A stretch of 64,000 nt of DNA from Lentisphaeraceae bacterium (GCA_021232515.1 JAJPOQ010000108.1:40240-104239); one strand, 5' to 3'; shown: positions 17,000-26,790, counted from the first letter of the stretch. The notes: a model not told the origin generated them from the letters alone. Made by a program: numbers and translations.

Positions 17000-19342
17000 T
17001 TGTCAGATAAAAGTTCAGACTCTGCAATTAAGAATGCCTCCGAAGTTAAAGGTGAAGCATTACCGGAAAATAGTGTTATCCATTGCTTCGCTTGTGGAGC
17101 AAAAACGGACTTGTCTGGATTGACTCCAGGAGACAAAATAAATTGTAAAGATTGTTCAGTAGAGATAACTGTCCCTGAGCTATCCGTCATTAACAAGCTA
17201 GCAAGCTTCGAAAGTTTTAGTGAGATCCCTCAGGAAGAAGTTGTTAAAGAAGTCAAGCAGTCAGAAGAAGTGACTCCAGGCTTGGTTCATAAGATTTTCT
17301 GCCAAGGCTGTAACGGTAAGATAGATGTTTCCGACCAACCTGTTGGGACTAAGTTCGCTTGCCCTGCTTGTAGCATGGTTTTAAAAGTGCCACCACGTGA
17401 CGAAGCCGTTGGTGTAGATGCAGACAAAACGACAAAAAAAGATAAGACTGGTGCTATCGAAAAGCTTAAGATAAATTGTCATACTTGTGGCGCTAAGCTA
17501 GACGTTACTGGTGAAGAAGCTTTCCGAAAAGTTAATTGCCCAGCCTGTAATGCAGAGTTTCATATTCCTAAACGCTACGGTCACTTTTTGCTTGAAGAGA
17601 AGCTTGGAGAAAACGCCAACTTTGCAGTTTACCGAGCTCTTGACCTGACCCTCAGTCGAGAAGTTTGTTTAAAAGTCACCAGCAAAGATTTAAATAAGAA
17701 TAAAGAACTAGTTGAGAAGTTTTTATCCGAGGCAGGCAAGGCAGCACTAGTTAGTGACGCCAATGTAGTTCCGATTTATTCTTCAGGTGAGCATGAAGGT
17801 GACTCATACCTAGTTATGCAGTTTATGAATGCTCTTTCATTGAAGCCTTATCTAGAAAAAGCCAAAGGCATACTACCGGTTTCCAGTGTTATACGAGTCG
17901 TTAAAGAAGCGACAAAAGGTTTAGCCGCAGCGCATGACAATGGCATACTTCATAGAAATGTCGCTCTTACTAACATTTTGACCGATAGAGAAGGAAATAT
18001 CAAAGTATCTGACTTTAGCTTTGATTATTCTCTTTATGAATTCCTTGGTAAAAAGGAAGATGATTTAATAAAGTTCTTTGACCCGCAATACATCAGTTAT
18101 GAGATGGTCAAAGGCGAAGAAGCGACACTAGCAGGAGACATATTTAGTTTAGGCGCTGTTTTCTATCACTTGATTACAGGTGTTCCACCATTCCCTGGTG
18201 ATGACCCAAAAAGTGTGATTAAGGATAGATTGGAAAGAGTACCTGTCGCTGCGAATAAAGTTCGTTCAGAAGTTCCAGACTATGTCAGTGACTACATTAC
18301 TAAAATGATGTCTCAGGATCCATCCAATAGACCGTCGTCTTATAAAGATATTATTAAAGCCTTAGATGAATTCTCATCCGGGAAAGTATCTTCTGCAAAT
18401 AAAGCATCATCTGCACCAGTGATAATTACTGATGAGCCGTCCCCAAGCTCGTCTGCAGAACAAGTTTCGATTCCAAGTTCTCAGAGTTCAGAAGAGCTTG
18501 ATGAATCGATAGAAGCGTTAAAGAAAGTACCACCAATGGTCTATGCAATTATCGCGGCAGTTATTGTTGTTTGTGTAGTCATTTTGAATTTACCAAAAGA
18601 GCCAGAAGAAGTTGGTCCAAAGTATGCCACAAAAAAGACTGAGAATGTAATACAGGCGAATTCGCCAGCAGATAGTGATGAAGCTCCACAAGTAGATGAA
18701 ACTCCAAGTAATACAGAAGAACCTCAGCAGGCGGAAACTCCAGCTGTGACCGAGCCAGAAGAAGTCGCATCACCAAGTGGCGGTTTTCCTGTCAGTGTCG
18801 CAGAGAGACCTAAACCAGAGGCTCTAGGTTTTAAGAATGCTTCAGATGCAGTTCTAGCTTATTTAGACCTTCATACAGGTTCGGCGCACGAGCAAGAGAT
18901 GCAACGCTTGAAAACTCTAAGAGCAATAAAGCCATACATACTTTCGATTGCCCAAGCACTTCCTTACAAGGGAGCGATAAAAGTGAGTGGTCGAAACGAA
19001 ATTCCAGGTTCAATTGTTCAGGCTTCAGAAGATCAACTTAGTATTAAGCCGGATGCGGCAGATCAAACATTAGCTTTGTCTTGGGAGCAATTCGACATTA
19101 CTCAATTTACATTGATGCTTGATTATTATGCTCAATTAAGGTCAGAACAGTTATCTTCACTTCCGGCTGCGGATAAGCCAGTTGTGAGAGAGCATTTAGC
19201 TGCGGACTATTTTAGATTAGCACTTCTTTGTGATTGGTACGATATGCCAGAAGATGCCTTGAAGTACTCTGAGCTTGCTATTCAAAACGAGCCTTCTCTT
19301 GAAGCAAAAGTGAAAGCATTTGTTCCTTCTATAGGAAAGTAA
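17000..19342 (+). CDS. Zinc-ribbon membrane-anchored Ser/Thr pseudokinase
   Basis: The protein is 780 aa, starting at TTG with AGGA eight bases upstream. Three CxxC...CxxC zinc-ribbon-like modules lie at residues 29-52, 101-124 and 160-183. A PknB-like kinase domain follows (about 193-455), with Lys225 in VCLKV, APE-region and GDIFSLGAVFYHL motifs. The catalytic HRD is HRN (Asn320), the following Lys is Ala, and DFG reads DFS. It should therefore bind nucleotide at best and not phosphorylate. An acidic/Ser-rich linker precedes one TM helix (513-531) and a periplasmic domain of about 250 residues with a helical C-terminus. It heads an operon with translation genes, two bases before the SUI1-like gene. 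Confidence 0.85.
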   Translation: MSDKSSDSAIKNASEVKGEALPENSVIHCFACGAKTDLSGLTPGDKINCKDCSVEITVPELSVINKLASFESFSEIPQEEVVKEVKQSEEVTPGLVHKIFCQGCNGKIDVSDQPVGTKFACPACSMVLKVPPRDEAVGVDADKTTKKDKTGAIEKLKINCHTCGAKLDVTGEEAFRKVNCPACNAEFHIPKRYGHFLLEEKLGENANFAVYRALDLTLSREVCLKVTSKDLNKNKELVEKFLSEAGKAALVSDANVVPIYSSGEHEGDSYLVMQFMNALSLKPYLEKAKGILPVSSVIRVVKEATKGLAAAHDNGILHRNVALTNILTDREGNIKVSDFSFDYSLYEFLGKKEDDLIKFFDPQYISYEMVKGEEATLAGDIFSLGAVFYHLITGVPPFPGDDPKSVIKDRLERVPVAANKVRSEVPDYVSDYITKMMSQDPSNRPSSYKDIIKALDEFSSGKVSSANKASSAPVIITDEPSPSSSAEQVSIPSSQSSEELDESIEALKKVPPMVYAIIAAVIVVCVVILNLPKEPEEVGPKYATKKTENVIQANSPADSDEAPQVDETPSNTEEPQQAETPAVTEPEEVASPSGGFPVSVAERPKPEALGFKNASDAVLAYLDLHTGSAHEQEMQRLKTLRAIKPYILSIAQALPYKGAIKVSGRNEIPGSIVQASEDQLSIKPDAADQTLALSWEQFDITQFTLMLDYYAQLRSEQLSSLPAADKPVVREHLAADYFRLALLCDWYDMPEDALKYSELAIQNEPSLEAKVKAFVPSIGK

Positions 19343-19344
19343 TT

Positions 19345-19734
19345 GTGGGTAAGAAAAAAGTAAGATACGAATCTCAAGAAGCTCCTTCAAATAATCCTTT
19401 TGGCGGCTTAGATATTTCTTTCTCTGAAGAAGAAACTCAATCTTATGAAGCCGAGAAAGAAATTGAAGAGACTAAAGTCGAGTCATACGCCGGTGGTCTT
19501 GTAAGAGTTCGATTGGAAAAAAAAGGCCGTGGTGGTAAAACTGTCACTATATTTTATGGTTTTGAACGAAATCAGAAAAACTTGCTCACAGATTTATTTA
19601 AAGATTTAAAAAAACATTTAGCAACTGGCGGAAAAGTTGTTGAAGATGAGCTTGAGTTTCAAGGTGATCAGCGCCTTAAAGCAGCTGATTGGTTGGGAGC
19701 GCAAGGTTATAAAGTTAAAGGACAATTGAAGTAG
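19345..19734 (+). CDS. SUI1/eIF1-like translation factor (YciH family)
   Basis: The C-terminal ~80 residues carry the SUI1 fold pattern, including VRVRLEKKGRGGKTVTIFYG, LFKDLKKHLATGGKV and a final GDQRLKAADWLGAQGYKV. Bacterial YciH acts at the 30S subunit and influences start-site fidelity. The N-terminal ~45 residues are acidic and unstructured-looking. The GTG start at 19345 follows AGGAAA. It lies between the pseudokinase (2-bp gap) and prfB, whose ATG follows its stop codon directly. Confidence 0.88.
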   Translation: MGKKKVRYESQEAPSNNPFGGLDISFSEEETQSYEAEKEIEETKVESYAGGLVRVRLEKKGRGGKTVTIFYGFERNQKNLLTDLFKDLKKHLATGGKVVEDELEFQGDQRLKAADWLGAQGYKVKGQLK

Positions 19735-20842
19735 ATGACACTTGATGAATTACAAAAACAGGTGAAAGAGGTCAACGACCGCTTTGTACACTTGGGGAGG
19801 TTTCTTTGACGTCCCTGATAAGGAACTTGAACTAGGCCAACTAGAACAAAGAATGGTTTCGAGCGATTTTTGGGATAACAATGAAGAAGCCCAAAAAATA
19901 GTGGATAAGGTCAGTGCACTTAAAAGTGTTGTTATACCTTATCGTGAACTTGGTTCTCAAGTAGAAGACTTTTTAACTCTTTCTGAGTTAGTTGAAGAAG
20001 AAGGCGCAGACTCGCCTCTTTTAGACGAAGCGGATGAAGAGTGTGCGACTATCTTAACTAGACTTGATGAGATAGAACTCCTGAGTTTCTTGAAAGGTAA
20101 GTACGACTCAGGGAATGCCTTCCTATCAATCAATGCTGGAGCCGGTGGTACAGAGTCCTGTGATTGGGCAAGTATGCTTTACCGTATGTACACGCGTTGG
20201 ATAGAGCGCTCTGGCTTTAAATTTTCAGTGATCAATTATCAAGATGGTGATGAAGCTGGCCTTAAGACCGCGACAATACATATCCAAGGACCGAATGCAT
20301 TTGGCTTTTTGAAAGCTGAACGTGGGGTTCACCGTTTAGTTCGTATTTCTCCATTTGATTCAAATAAACGCCGTCACACTTCTTTCTGCGCAGTTGAAAC
20401 TGTTCCAGATATAGAAAATGACGACGATATAGACATCGAAGATAAAGACCTTCGTGTTGATACATTTAGAGCAAGTGGTGCTGGTGGTCAGCACGTAAAT
20501 ACTACAGATAGTGCGATTCGTATAACTCACGTCCCTACAGGTGTTGTTGTTTCTTGTCAAAATGAAAGATCGCAGCATAAGAATAGAGCCACAGCTATGA
20601 AAATGCTTGCAGCTAAACTTTATGAGCTTCGTCAAGAAGAGCAAAAAGCAGAGTTAGATGAGCATAGTGGAACTAAAAATGACAACGGCTGGGGTAGTCA
20701 GATTCGTTCTTATGTCTTGCATCCTTATAAGATGATCAAAGACCTTCGAACAAGTTGTGAGACTAGTAATACGAACGCTGTTCTAGATGGTGATATCGAT
20801 AAATTTATTCACGCTTATTTAAGAAGTGAATTGAACCGATAG
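19735..20842 (+). CDS. prfB: Peptide chain release factor 2, expressed by programmed +1 frameshift
   Basis: RF2 ends translation at UGA and UAA. The ATG at 19735 opens 24 codons that end at an in-frame TGA (19807-19809). Continuing at 19808 after skipping one base gives a full 368-aa RF2, so the CDS is 19735-19806 joined to 19808-20842. The stop-recognition tripeptide SPF (in VRISPFDSNK) and the peptidyl hydrolysis motif GGQ (ASGAGGQHVNT) are both present. It immediately follows the SUI1-like gene and precedes the PPDK-like gene by 11 bp. Control is autoregulatory, as in E. coli: low RF2 favours the frameshift. Confidence 0.97.
19794..19809 (+). promoter_or_regulatory. RF2 programmed frameshift signal
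   Basis: An internal Shine-Dalgarno-like GGGGAGG (19794-19800) lies three bases before the slippery CTT-TGA (19804-19809), followed by C. Spacing and sequence match the E. coli prfB site. Confidence 0.95.
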
Positions 20843-20853
20843 TTAGGTGAAAT

Positions 20854-23388
20854 ATGACACAAGACTCACAAACTCCAGTGAATAAGTCTACTGAGTCTTT
20901 GTCATTGCCTAAAAATAAGTTTAATAGACTGAGTGTACTTTCTCAGCAGGGCGTTTTAGTACCTTCTTTTTCTTTCTTTACTTTGAATGATATTTCAGAA
21001 GATGCCCTACAAAAATTTCTTGCAGAATTTACAGGAGCCGATGAAAATATTTTTCTGGCAGTAAGGCCAGTTGAAAAGCCTGACACTCCATTGGTGCGGA
21101 CAATTTTGAATATCGGCTTCTCGGATGCAAGCGTGAAAGCTTTTGCGGAGAGCAGTAAAGACGAGCGCTTAGCGTTTGATTGTTATCGCCGATTTATTGA
21201 AGCTTATGCAGATTTGGTAGATGATGTTCCGGATTATTTATTTGAAGAGATCTCAGATGAATACGGAGATACACCATTTTCTGTAGAGCAGCTGAAACTT
21301 TTATGTGATAGATATAAAGAGCTCTACACAGAAGAGACCGGTAAAGTATTTCCTCAGACTTTAGAAGAACAGTTGTTAAATGTCCTAAATTCTCTGAAGC
21401 AGAACGCTGCCGACTTAGAGGTCGCCGATTTATCATTCATTATTCAAAAAATGGTCTTTGGCAATGCTTCTGAGGATTCCTGTTCAGGTGTTATAAGTTC
21501 GAGGTATAGTCAGACAGGTAAAAAGAATCCCTCTGTAAAGTATCAGTTTAAAGCTCAGTATGAAGATTTGATTCTTTATCCAGAATCAAATGTCAAAAGT
21601 GTTTTGAGTAATGATAAATTTTTAAGTCAGTTTCAAGAAGATATTAGTCAAATAATCCAGGTTGCAGAAAGTGCATTCAAAACAGCAGTAGATATCTCGT
21701 TTGTCATAGAGTCAGGAAAGCTTTACTTACTTAACTGTCATGAACTTGAGTGTTCCCCAAAGGCTAAGATGTTGATTGCACATGACTTTGTTGAAGAAGA
21801 GAATATGTCAGAAGAAGAAGGCCTCTGTCAGCTGGATGAAAAAGCTATAGAAGATGTTCTCTCTCCAAGTTTTGATAAAGACTCCTTAGATGAATCACAA
21901 GTCAACAAGATCGCCAGTGGAGAGTCTATTGGCCCTGGAGCAGTGAGTGGAGTTGTTTGTACTTCTGTAGACTCGGCAAATAAGTGTGCCGATGAGGGTT
22001 TAGATTATATTTTTGTTAAGGAAGATACTCACCCAGGCGATTTTGAGGCGATGCTGAACTCTACTGGTATTTTGACAAAATCTGGAGGCAAAGCTTCGCA
22101 TGCAGCTGTCGTTGCTCGACAGTATGGAAAGGTTTGCGTTGGTGGACTAGATGAGTTGAGTTGTGACGAAGAAAGTGATGGTTTTTCTATTTCAGATCAT
22201 GAAGTAAAAGATGGCGATCTTATTTCGGTTGATGGCGAAACTGGTAGTATTTATAAAGGTGAAATAGAAAGTACTCCTTCGCCAATCATTGAAGCTTTGA
22301 CTGATAACGAGGAAAACGAAGAGTCTAAGGCTTTCGAGTCTGTCATGTCTTGGGCGGGAGAGCATAAAGAACTTGAGGTTTTAGCAAATGTTGATTTGGC
22401 GGAAGATCTAAGTGTAGCTCTAGCTTTGGGTGCACAAGGAGTCGGCTTAACTCGCATCGAGCACCTCTTCAATACTCCCGAGCGCTTGTTGGAGTTTCAA
22501 AAGGTTTTATTGAGCGAAGATGCATCAAAATCGTGCATTAAAGCTTTCTTGATTGATGATTTTGTCGCGAGCTTTCAATTACTGAGCTCTTTGCCATATA
22601 CAGTGCGTTTATTGGATCCGCCAATTCATGAGTTTATGCCCAAGTCAGATAGTACGATTCGTGATTTAGCCCAAAATTTAGCAATGGCCGAAGAAGTCAT
22701 CTTTCAAAAAGTAGCGGATATCAAAGAAAAAAATCCGATGCTTGGTTTGAGAGGCTGTCGCCTTGGGATCTTAAATGAAGCGTTAACGCGAGTGCAATTG
22801 GAAGCTTTATTTGAGGCGTATTTAAAATCCGACGGTAAGACAAAGGCTATTTCTCTAGAAGTTATGGTGCCATTCATTGCTTCCGTTGAGGAGTTTATTC
22901 AGCAAAAAAGGCTCATTTTGTCTGTGGCCAAGTCCTATGATTTATCATCAGATGATATAAAGATTGGAGCGATGATAGAGTTACCAAGAGCAGCTTTGCT
23001 CGCTGGCGAGATAGCACCGGAAGTTGATTTCGTTTCTTTTGGTACAAATGACTTAACGCAGACAGTCCTAGGAGTCTCTAGAGACGATGCTGCTTCTTTC
23101 CTGCCTTACTATACGAAGTCGAATCCAAATTGTGCCGTACCTATTTATGAGGGTGATCCTTTTGAAACATTGGATATAAAAGGTGTTGGACTGCTGATCA
23201 AGTCGGCAGTTAAGCAGATTCGCGAAGCAAACCCAAAGGTAAAAGTTGGTGTTTGTGGAGAGCATGGCGGAGACCCCGCATCTATCGCATTTTTTCATGA
23301 AATAGGTCTAGACTATGTAAGCTGCTCGCCTTATCGTGTGCCCATAGCAAAAGTTTCAGCAGCCCAGTCTGCGATATTAGAAAAATAG
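20854..23388 (+). CDS. PEP-utilising enzyme, divergent pyruvate phosphate dikinase-like
   Basis: The 844-aa protein follows PPDK architecture. The phosphohistidine domain is intact (SGGKASHAAVVARQ, His416). The C-terminal PEP/pyruvate TIM barrel is also well kept, with GLRGCRLGI, AMIELPRAALLA, SFGTNDLTQTVLG and the catalytic Cys801 in GVCGEHGGDP. The N-terminal ATP-grasp half is degraded: the GGKGA entry motif is absent and the region equivalent to RSSA.SMPGMMDT reads VRPVEKPDTPLVRT. It may not use ATP/Pi like true PPDK. It could take phosphate from PEP only, or another donor. It is cotranscribed with prfB (11-bp gap). Confidence 0.75.
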   Translation: MTQDSQTPVNKSTESLSLPKNKFNRLSVLSQQGVLVPSFSFFTLNDISEDALQKFLAEFTGADENIFLAVRPVEKPDTPLVRTILNIGFSDASVKAFAESSKDERLAFDCYRRFIEAYADLVDDVPDYLFEEISDEYGDTPFSVEQLKLLCDRYKELYTEETGKVFPQTLEEQLLNVLNSLKQNAADLEVADLSFIIQKMVFGNASEDSCSGVISSRYSQTGKKNPSVKYQFKAQYEDLILYPESNVKSVLSNDKFLSQFQEDISQIIQVAESAFKTAVDISFVIESGKLYLLNCHELECSPKAKMLIAHDFVEEENMSEEEGLCQLDEKAIEDVLSPSFDKDSLDESQVNKIASGESIGPGAVSGVVCTSVDSANKCADEGLDYIFVKEDTHPGDFEAMLNSTGILTKSGGKASHAAVVARQYGKVCVGGLDELSCDEESDGFSISDHEVKDGDLISVDGETGSIYKGEIESTPSPIIEALTDNEENEESKAFESVMSWAGEHKELEVLANVDLAEDLSVALALGAQGVGLTRIEHLFNTPERLLEFQKVLLSEDASKSCIKAFLIDDFVASFQLLSSLPYTVRLLDPPIHEFMPKSDSTIRDLAQNLAMAEEVIFQKVADIKEKNPMLGLRGCRLGILNEALTRVQLEALFEAYLKSDGKTKAISLEVMVPFIASVEEFIQQKRLILSVAKSYDLSSDDIKIGAMIELPRAALLAGEIAPEVDFVSFGTNDLTQTVLGVSRDDAASFLPYYTKSNPNCAVPIYEGDPFETLDIKGVGLLIKSAVKQIREANPKVKVGVCGEHGGDPASIAFFHEIGLDYVSCSPYRVPIAKVSAAQSAILEK

Positions 23389-23403
23389 TTTATTGGAGTT
23401 TGT

Positions 23404-23931
23404 ATGAGTTTACCCACAAGTATCAAGACTTTTATTGATGAATCCCCCATTTCTTTAGTTGCTCACGACAAGGGTTCTATGAGTGTTTCTGAGATTCAGG
23501 CTTTTTATGATGAAGAGGTCAAGCCTCAGGTTAAAGACGCTCATTTCGGGAAGTTGGCATTTGCAGGTTTACTCATGGCTCAAAACTATATCTGGGAAGC
23601 TCATGAAATAGTTCAGGACTATGAAGACGTAGAGGCTTCTTGGTGGCATGCTTTTATGCATCGTATGGAAGGTGACTATGGCAATGCAAACTATTGGTAT
23701 AGAGGAGTAGGAACTCCAGTATATTTTTCTTCGTTACTTGAGGCAGTTCAAAAACTAGACTTCCACACAGAGGCTTCGAATGTCTTGAAGTGGCAAGAGT
23801 GGGACTCATTTAAGTTAAATGACATGATCTCGAGTTCTACAGGTGACTACAGAGATGAATTACACGACATTCACCGACTTGAGTGCTTATTGATTTTGAA
23901 GGTCTGTTATACTAAAGCTACTCAGGGATAA
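23404..23931 (+). CDS. Conserved hypothetical protein, 175 aa
   Basis: The protein is soluble, with a central segment rich in aromatic and His residues ([27 protein letters not shown]). This kind of core, WHA.MHR.EGDY.NA.YW...VG, occurs in an uncharacterised bacterial family, so the gene is probably real and conserved, but no function is known to me. It is the last gene of the pseudokinase-prfB operon, with a 15-bp gap after the PPDK-like gene and an ATG preceded by TTGGAGT. Its 3' end overlaps the convergent GDSL gene by 14 bp. Confidence 0.65.
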   Translation: MSLPTSIKTFIDESPISLVAHDKGSMSVSEIQAFYDEEVKPQVKDAHFGKLAFAGLLMAQNYIWEAHEIVQDYEDVEASWWHAFMHRMEGDYGNANYWYRGVGTPVYFSSLLEAVQKLDFHTEASNVLKWQEWDSFKLNDMISSSTGDYRDELHDIHRLECLLILKVCYTKATQG

Positions 23932-24547
23932 GGTTTAAGTCTTTGATGGTCGCGGTTATTTTTTCGCCGATGACTTTACAGCCAGACGCAGCGGGGTGAA
24001 CACTGTCGCCCTGCATAAGTGATCCATTTGAAAATACTCCCGCCATTATATCTATGACCATTGGCACTTTCATCTCAGTACAAACTTTGACGTGCATCTG
24101 GTGTCTCTTGCCACCAAAGAGTCCTAAAACTTCAGTGTAGAGTACAGAGTGACCTGCAGCTTTAATTTCTTGAAATAGCGTTCTAAGGTTTTTTTCTGTT
24201 TCAACTAAAGGACGATTTTTTAAAATGTCATTTCCACCAAGGGTTACGACTACCAAAGTATTCTCTTTTTGAGGAATTTCTTTAAGTTTTACGATGGCAT
24301 CTCCAGTAGTGTATCCACTGAAGCCGAGTCTAGTAAATGGCTTATTGAACTGATTTGAAACAACATTGGGGAAAGACTCATTAACTTTCTTAAGCCCATA
24401 ACCAGCAGTTAAACTATCGCCAAAAAACACGAGTTGATCTACTTTTTTGGGTTTATCTATTTCCCAAGAGTTTATCGAGTCTCCTGAACAAAATGTAAAA
24501 AAGAGAGCGATAAAAACAACGAAGCCGATTAATAGTTTAACTTTCAT
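23918..24547 (-). CDS. Membrane-anchored/exported GDSL-family esterase (TesA-like)
   Basis: The N-terminal hydrophobic segment ([15 protein letters not shown]) directs export or anchoring. The SGNH catalytic blocks are clear: [12 protein letters not shown] (Ser), LGGND (Asn/Gly) and GDSVHP (Asp-His). This arrangement matches multifunctional lysophospholipase/thioesterase/arylesterase enzymes like TesA. The length (209 aa) fits. A Cys at the end of the hydrophobic stretch does not form a good lipobox, so lipidation is doubtful. It is last in a leftward aroK-LON-GDSL group, overlapping the LON-domain gene by 4 bp. Confidence 0.85.
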   Translation of the reverse strand: MKVKLLIGFVVFIALFFTFCSGDSINSWEIDKPKKVDQLVFFGDSLTAGYGLKKVNESFPNVVSNQFNKPFTRLGFSGYTTGDAIVKLKEIPQKENTLVVVTLGGNDILKNRPLVETEKNLRTLFQEIKAAGHSVLYTEVLGLFGGKRHQMHVKVCTEMKVPMVIDIMAGVFSNGSLMQGDSVHPAASGCKVIGEKITATIKDLNLIPE

Positions 24548-25134
24548 TCGGTATTGTTACTTAGTTCAATGAACAGTTGTCTGAGTGAGTCGACTTTTAA
24601 AAGCGACAGCTTTTGTTCGATAGTTAGGTTACTTCGAAAACTGAGGATGGATAAAAACTTGCCCAGTTCCATATCGTCGATGATGTTATTTAGAGTTTCT
24701 TCTGTCGTGTCCTTCATTTGTTTGTCGAGGACGCGTTTTATGAAGTTTCTTACAAGAGCATTGTCTTCTGCAGACGCCGTTATGTCATCTTCGTACTCTA
24801 GTCGTTCGACGATGGCTTGTCGGTATAATTGTTCGGAAGGTATTTCTTTAATGAGACACCTGTAAAGAGCTTTGACGAGAATTGAGTATCGACCATCTTC
24901 ATGTTTCTGATACTCTTGGATTGAGCAAACACAACCGTGAGAGTGCATTTCAGGCGAACCATCATAAGTATCTTGCCAATCGCCGATAAGAGTTGTGAAG
25001 CAAAATATACCTTGAGAGTCAAGGCAATGTTCGATCATCTGAAGGTAGCGTTCTTCAAATATATAAAACTCCGTAGAAACCTCAGGGAAAAGGACCATCT
25101 CACCAAGAGGGAATATAGGGATAGGCTTATTCAT
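24544..25134 (-). CDS. LON substrate-binding (N-terminal) domain protein
   Basis: The 196-aa protein starts with the LON N-domain signature IPIFPLGEMVLFPE followed by IFEERYLQMIEHCL, and lacks the AAA and protease parts of Lon. Such stand-alone LON domains are of unknown role and may bind peptides or act as adaptors. It lies 2 bp after aroK and overlaps the GDSL gene by 4 bp. Confidence 0.85.
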   Translation of the reverse strand: MNKPIPIFPLGEMVLFPEVSTEFYIFEERYLQMIEHCLDSQGIFCFTTLIGDWQDTYDGSPEMHSHGCVCSIQEYQKHEDGRYSILVKALYRCLIKEIPSEQLYRQAIVERLEYEDDITASAEDNALVRNFIKRVLDKQMKDTTEETLNNIIDDMELGKFLSILSFRSNLTIEQKLSLLKVDSLRQLFIELSNNTE

Positions 25135-25136
25135 GC

Positions 25137-25676
25137 CTAAACAGGAACTTCTGTTTCTTTGAGGTCCTGGTAGTTCTCATAGTGCTTCCAGACCAAGTCA
25201 GCGATTTGCGAAAGGTTATTTTCCCATGCATTAATTGAGTAGTGTGAACAGTCTTCGTACATAGGTTCACGCATATTCATCATTTCAGTAACTTGGTCAA
25301 TCGACTTTTTATCTTGGAGAAGAGGGCGGTTGTTATCTTTCTTTGTGAACTTGATGACATTCTCAGGAGTTGTTTTAAGCCATATAACTATGCCGGACTC
25401 TTTGAGAATCTTTCTGTTTTGTTCTCTGAGAATAACACCTCCTCCTGTTGCGAAGATAGTGTCTTGTTGCTTTTTCATAAGTGTAGTCACGTAACTTTCG
25501 AGGTCACGAAATGCTTTTTCGCCAACATTGGCAAATATTTCAGGAATACTCATTCCCGCTTTTTCGATTATTAACTGGTCTAAATCTACCAGTTTCATGC
25601 CTGCCTGTTCGGATAAGTATCTGCCGACAGAACTTTTTCCACAGGACATGAACCCTACTAATATTATGTTAGTCAC
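25137..25676 (-). CDS. aroK: Shikimate kinase
   Basis: It phosphorylates shikimate at O3 in the chorismate pathway. Walker A is GFMSCGKSSVGR near the N-terminus. The shikimate-binding DLD motif is in KLVDLDQLI, with Arg in FRDLE and the GGG loop FATGGGVI. The lid region has NNRPLL. The length (179 aa) is typical. It is first of a leftward three-gene group. A 137-bp divergent promoter region separates it from the gene at 25814. Confidence 0.94.
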   Translation of the reverse strand: MTNIILVGFMSCGKSSVGRYLSEQAGMKLVDLDQLIIEKAGMSIPEIFANVGEKAFRDLESYVTTLMKKQQDTIFATGGGVILREQNRKILKESGIVIWLKTTPENVIKFTKKDNNRPLLQDKKSIDQVTEMMNMREPMYEDCSHYSINAWENNLSQIADLVWKHYENYQDLKETEVPV

Positions 25677-25813
25677 TATTACACCTTAAAATCTGCTAAG
25701 AAAAATGTACTTGAGGAATAGTTGTTTTCAAATTCGACAGGAAGCACTTGAAAAGCTTTTATGCGGTTACATTTTCTGCAAAAACCTTTTAAGTCTCGGA
25801 ATTAATAAACTTT

Positions 25814-26146
25814 ATGAACATTGTTACAGAATTTTTTGTTAAGCTCTCAAATTGGCTAAATCCTTATCTCTTTGAGTGTTGCATGGCACAGGTAGCCACT
25901 TTTTTGGTTATATATAGTAGTGAAATAGACGGCTACTTTCGCAAACTTCTGAAGCCGAATCCTTTTTTAATAAGAGTTTGCGGTTTTGTTTTATTGAATG
26001 CATTCGGCTATGGTGTTGTGACAATTGTCGGTGCAAAACCCCTAAAAGAAATATATTTACAGATAGGACCAGCGATAAGAGTGCCGATTATTTTTGCTAT
26101 GTTTATCGTGATCGGAGTCATTGCTGAAAGGAAAAAACACATTTGA
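25814..26146 (+). CDS. Small membrane protein, DUF3392-like
   Basis: The 110-aa protein has three to four hydrophobic segments (for example CCMAQVATFLVIYSS and IRVPIIFAMFIVIGVIA) and resembles the DUF3392 family of unknown function. Its stop overlaps the TTG start of the DUF1573 gene, so the two are coupled. It opens a rightward four-gene envelope/redox group. Confidence 0.6.
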   Translation: MNIVTEFFVKLSNWLNPYLFECCMAQVATFLVIYSSEIDGYFRKLLKPNPFLIRVCGFVLLNAFGYGVVTIVGAKPLKEIYLQIGPAIRVPIIFAMFIVIGVIAERKKHI

Positions 26147-26790
26147 GACTTTTATTTACATTATCATTTTATTTACTTTTAACTTCGTTGACTCAAGCAG
26201 AGTTAAAGTGGGAATCCAAAACCGTTAAAAAAGAATCAAAGCTTAGCGATAAGGTTCTTGAGTTAGTCTTTAAAGCCACAAACTCATCTAACAAAAAGCT
26301 GGTCGTGAAGTCAGCAAAACCTAGTTGTGACTGCATGACTGTTGCTTCAAAGTTTCCGGTTGAACTTGAGCCGGGTGAAGCGTTGGAAGTAAAGGTGAAT
26401 TACGACACCGAGGGCAAAGTTGGATTGAATCGAGGTCGAGTAACTGTCGATGCAGACGAAAAAAAAGAGACTCTGTTGGTAGAAGTCACTATACCGACGG
26501 CAGTGACACTTACTCCACGATTCTTGATTTGGAAAAAAGGTGAGAGGGCAGAGAAGTTAGTGACGATAAAGGTTCATCCTGATTGGCAAGGCTCTATTGA
26601 TAAAGCTCAGGTCAAGTCGGAGAAGGATGCTAAAGAAGTTGCAGTTTCTATGACTCAAGAGAAGGATGCAACTTTAGTGAAGATAAGTCCAGCTCAAGAT
26701 TTAGCTAAGAAAAGAACTTGGGTGATCATCTCAGGTAAAGATGAAAATGGTAAGACGAAAGAATACCGAGTTTATCTTATTTTTAACTGA
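26143..26790 (+). CDS. Exported DUF1573 protein
   Basis: A signal peptide (LLFTLSFYLLLTSLTQAE) is followed by the DUF1573 Ig-like domain, with FKATNSSNKKLVVKSAKPSC, the conserved CDC motif (SCDCMTV) and EPGEALEVKVNYDTEGKVG. DUF1573 proteins are periplasmic or outer-envelope beta-sandwiches of unknown role, frequent in Bacteroidetes and PVC bacteria. The TTG start overlaps the preceding stop, and its own stop overlaps the following rhodanese ATG by one base. Confidence 0.85.
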   Translation: MRLLFTLSFYLLLTSLTQAELKWESKTVKKESKLSDKVLELVFKATNSSNKKLVVKSAKPSCDCMTVASKFPVELEPGEALEVKVNYDTEGKVGLNRGRVTVDADEKKETLLVEVTIPTAVTLTPRFLIWKKGERAEKLVTIKVHPDWQGSIDKAQVKSEKDAKEVAVSMTQEKDATLVKISPAQDLAKKRTWVIISGKDENGKTKEYRVYLIFN

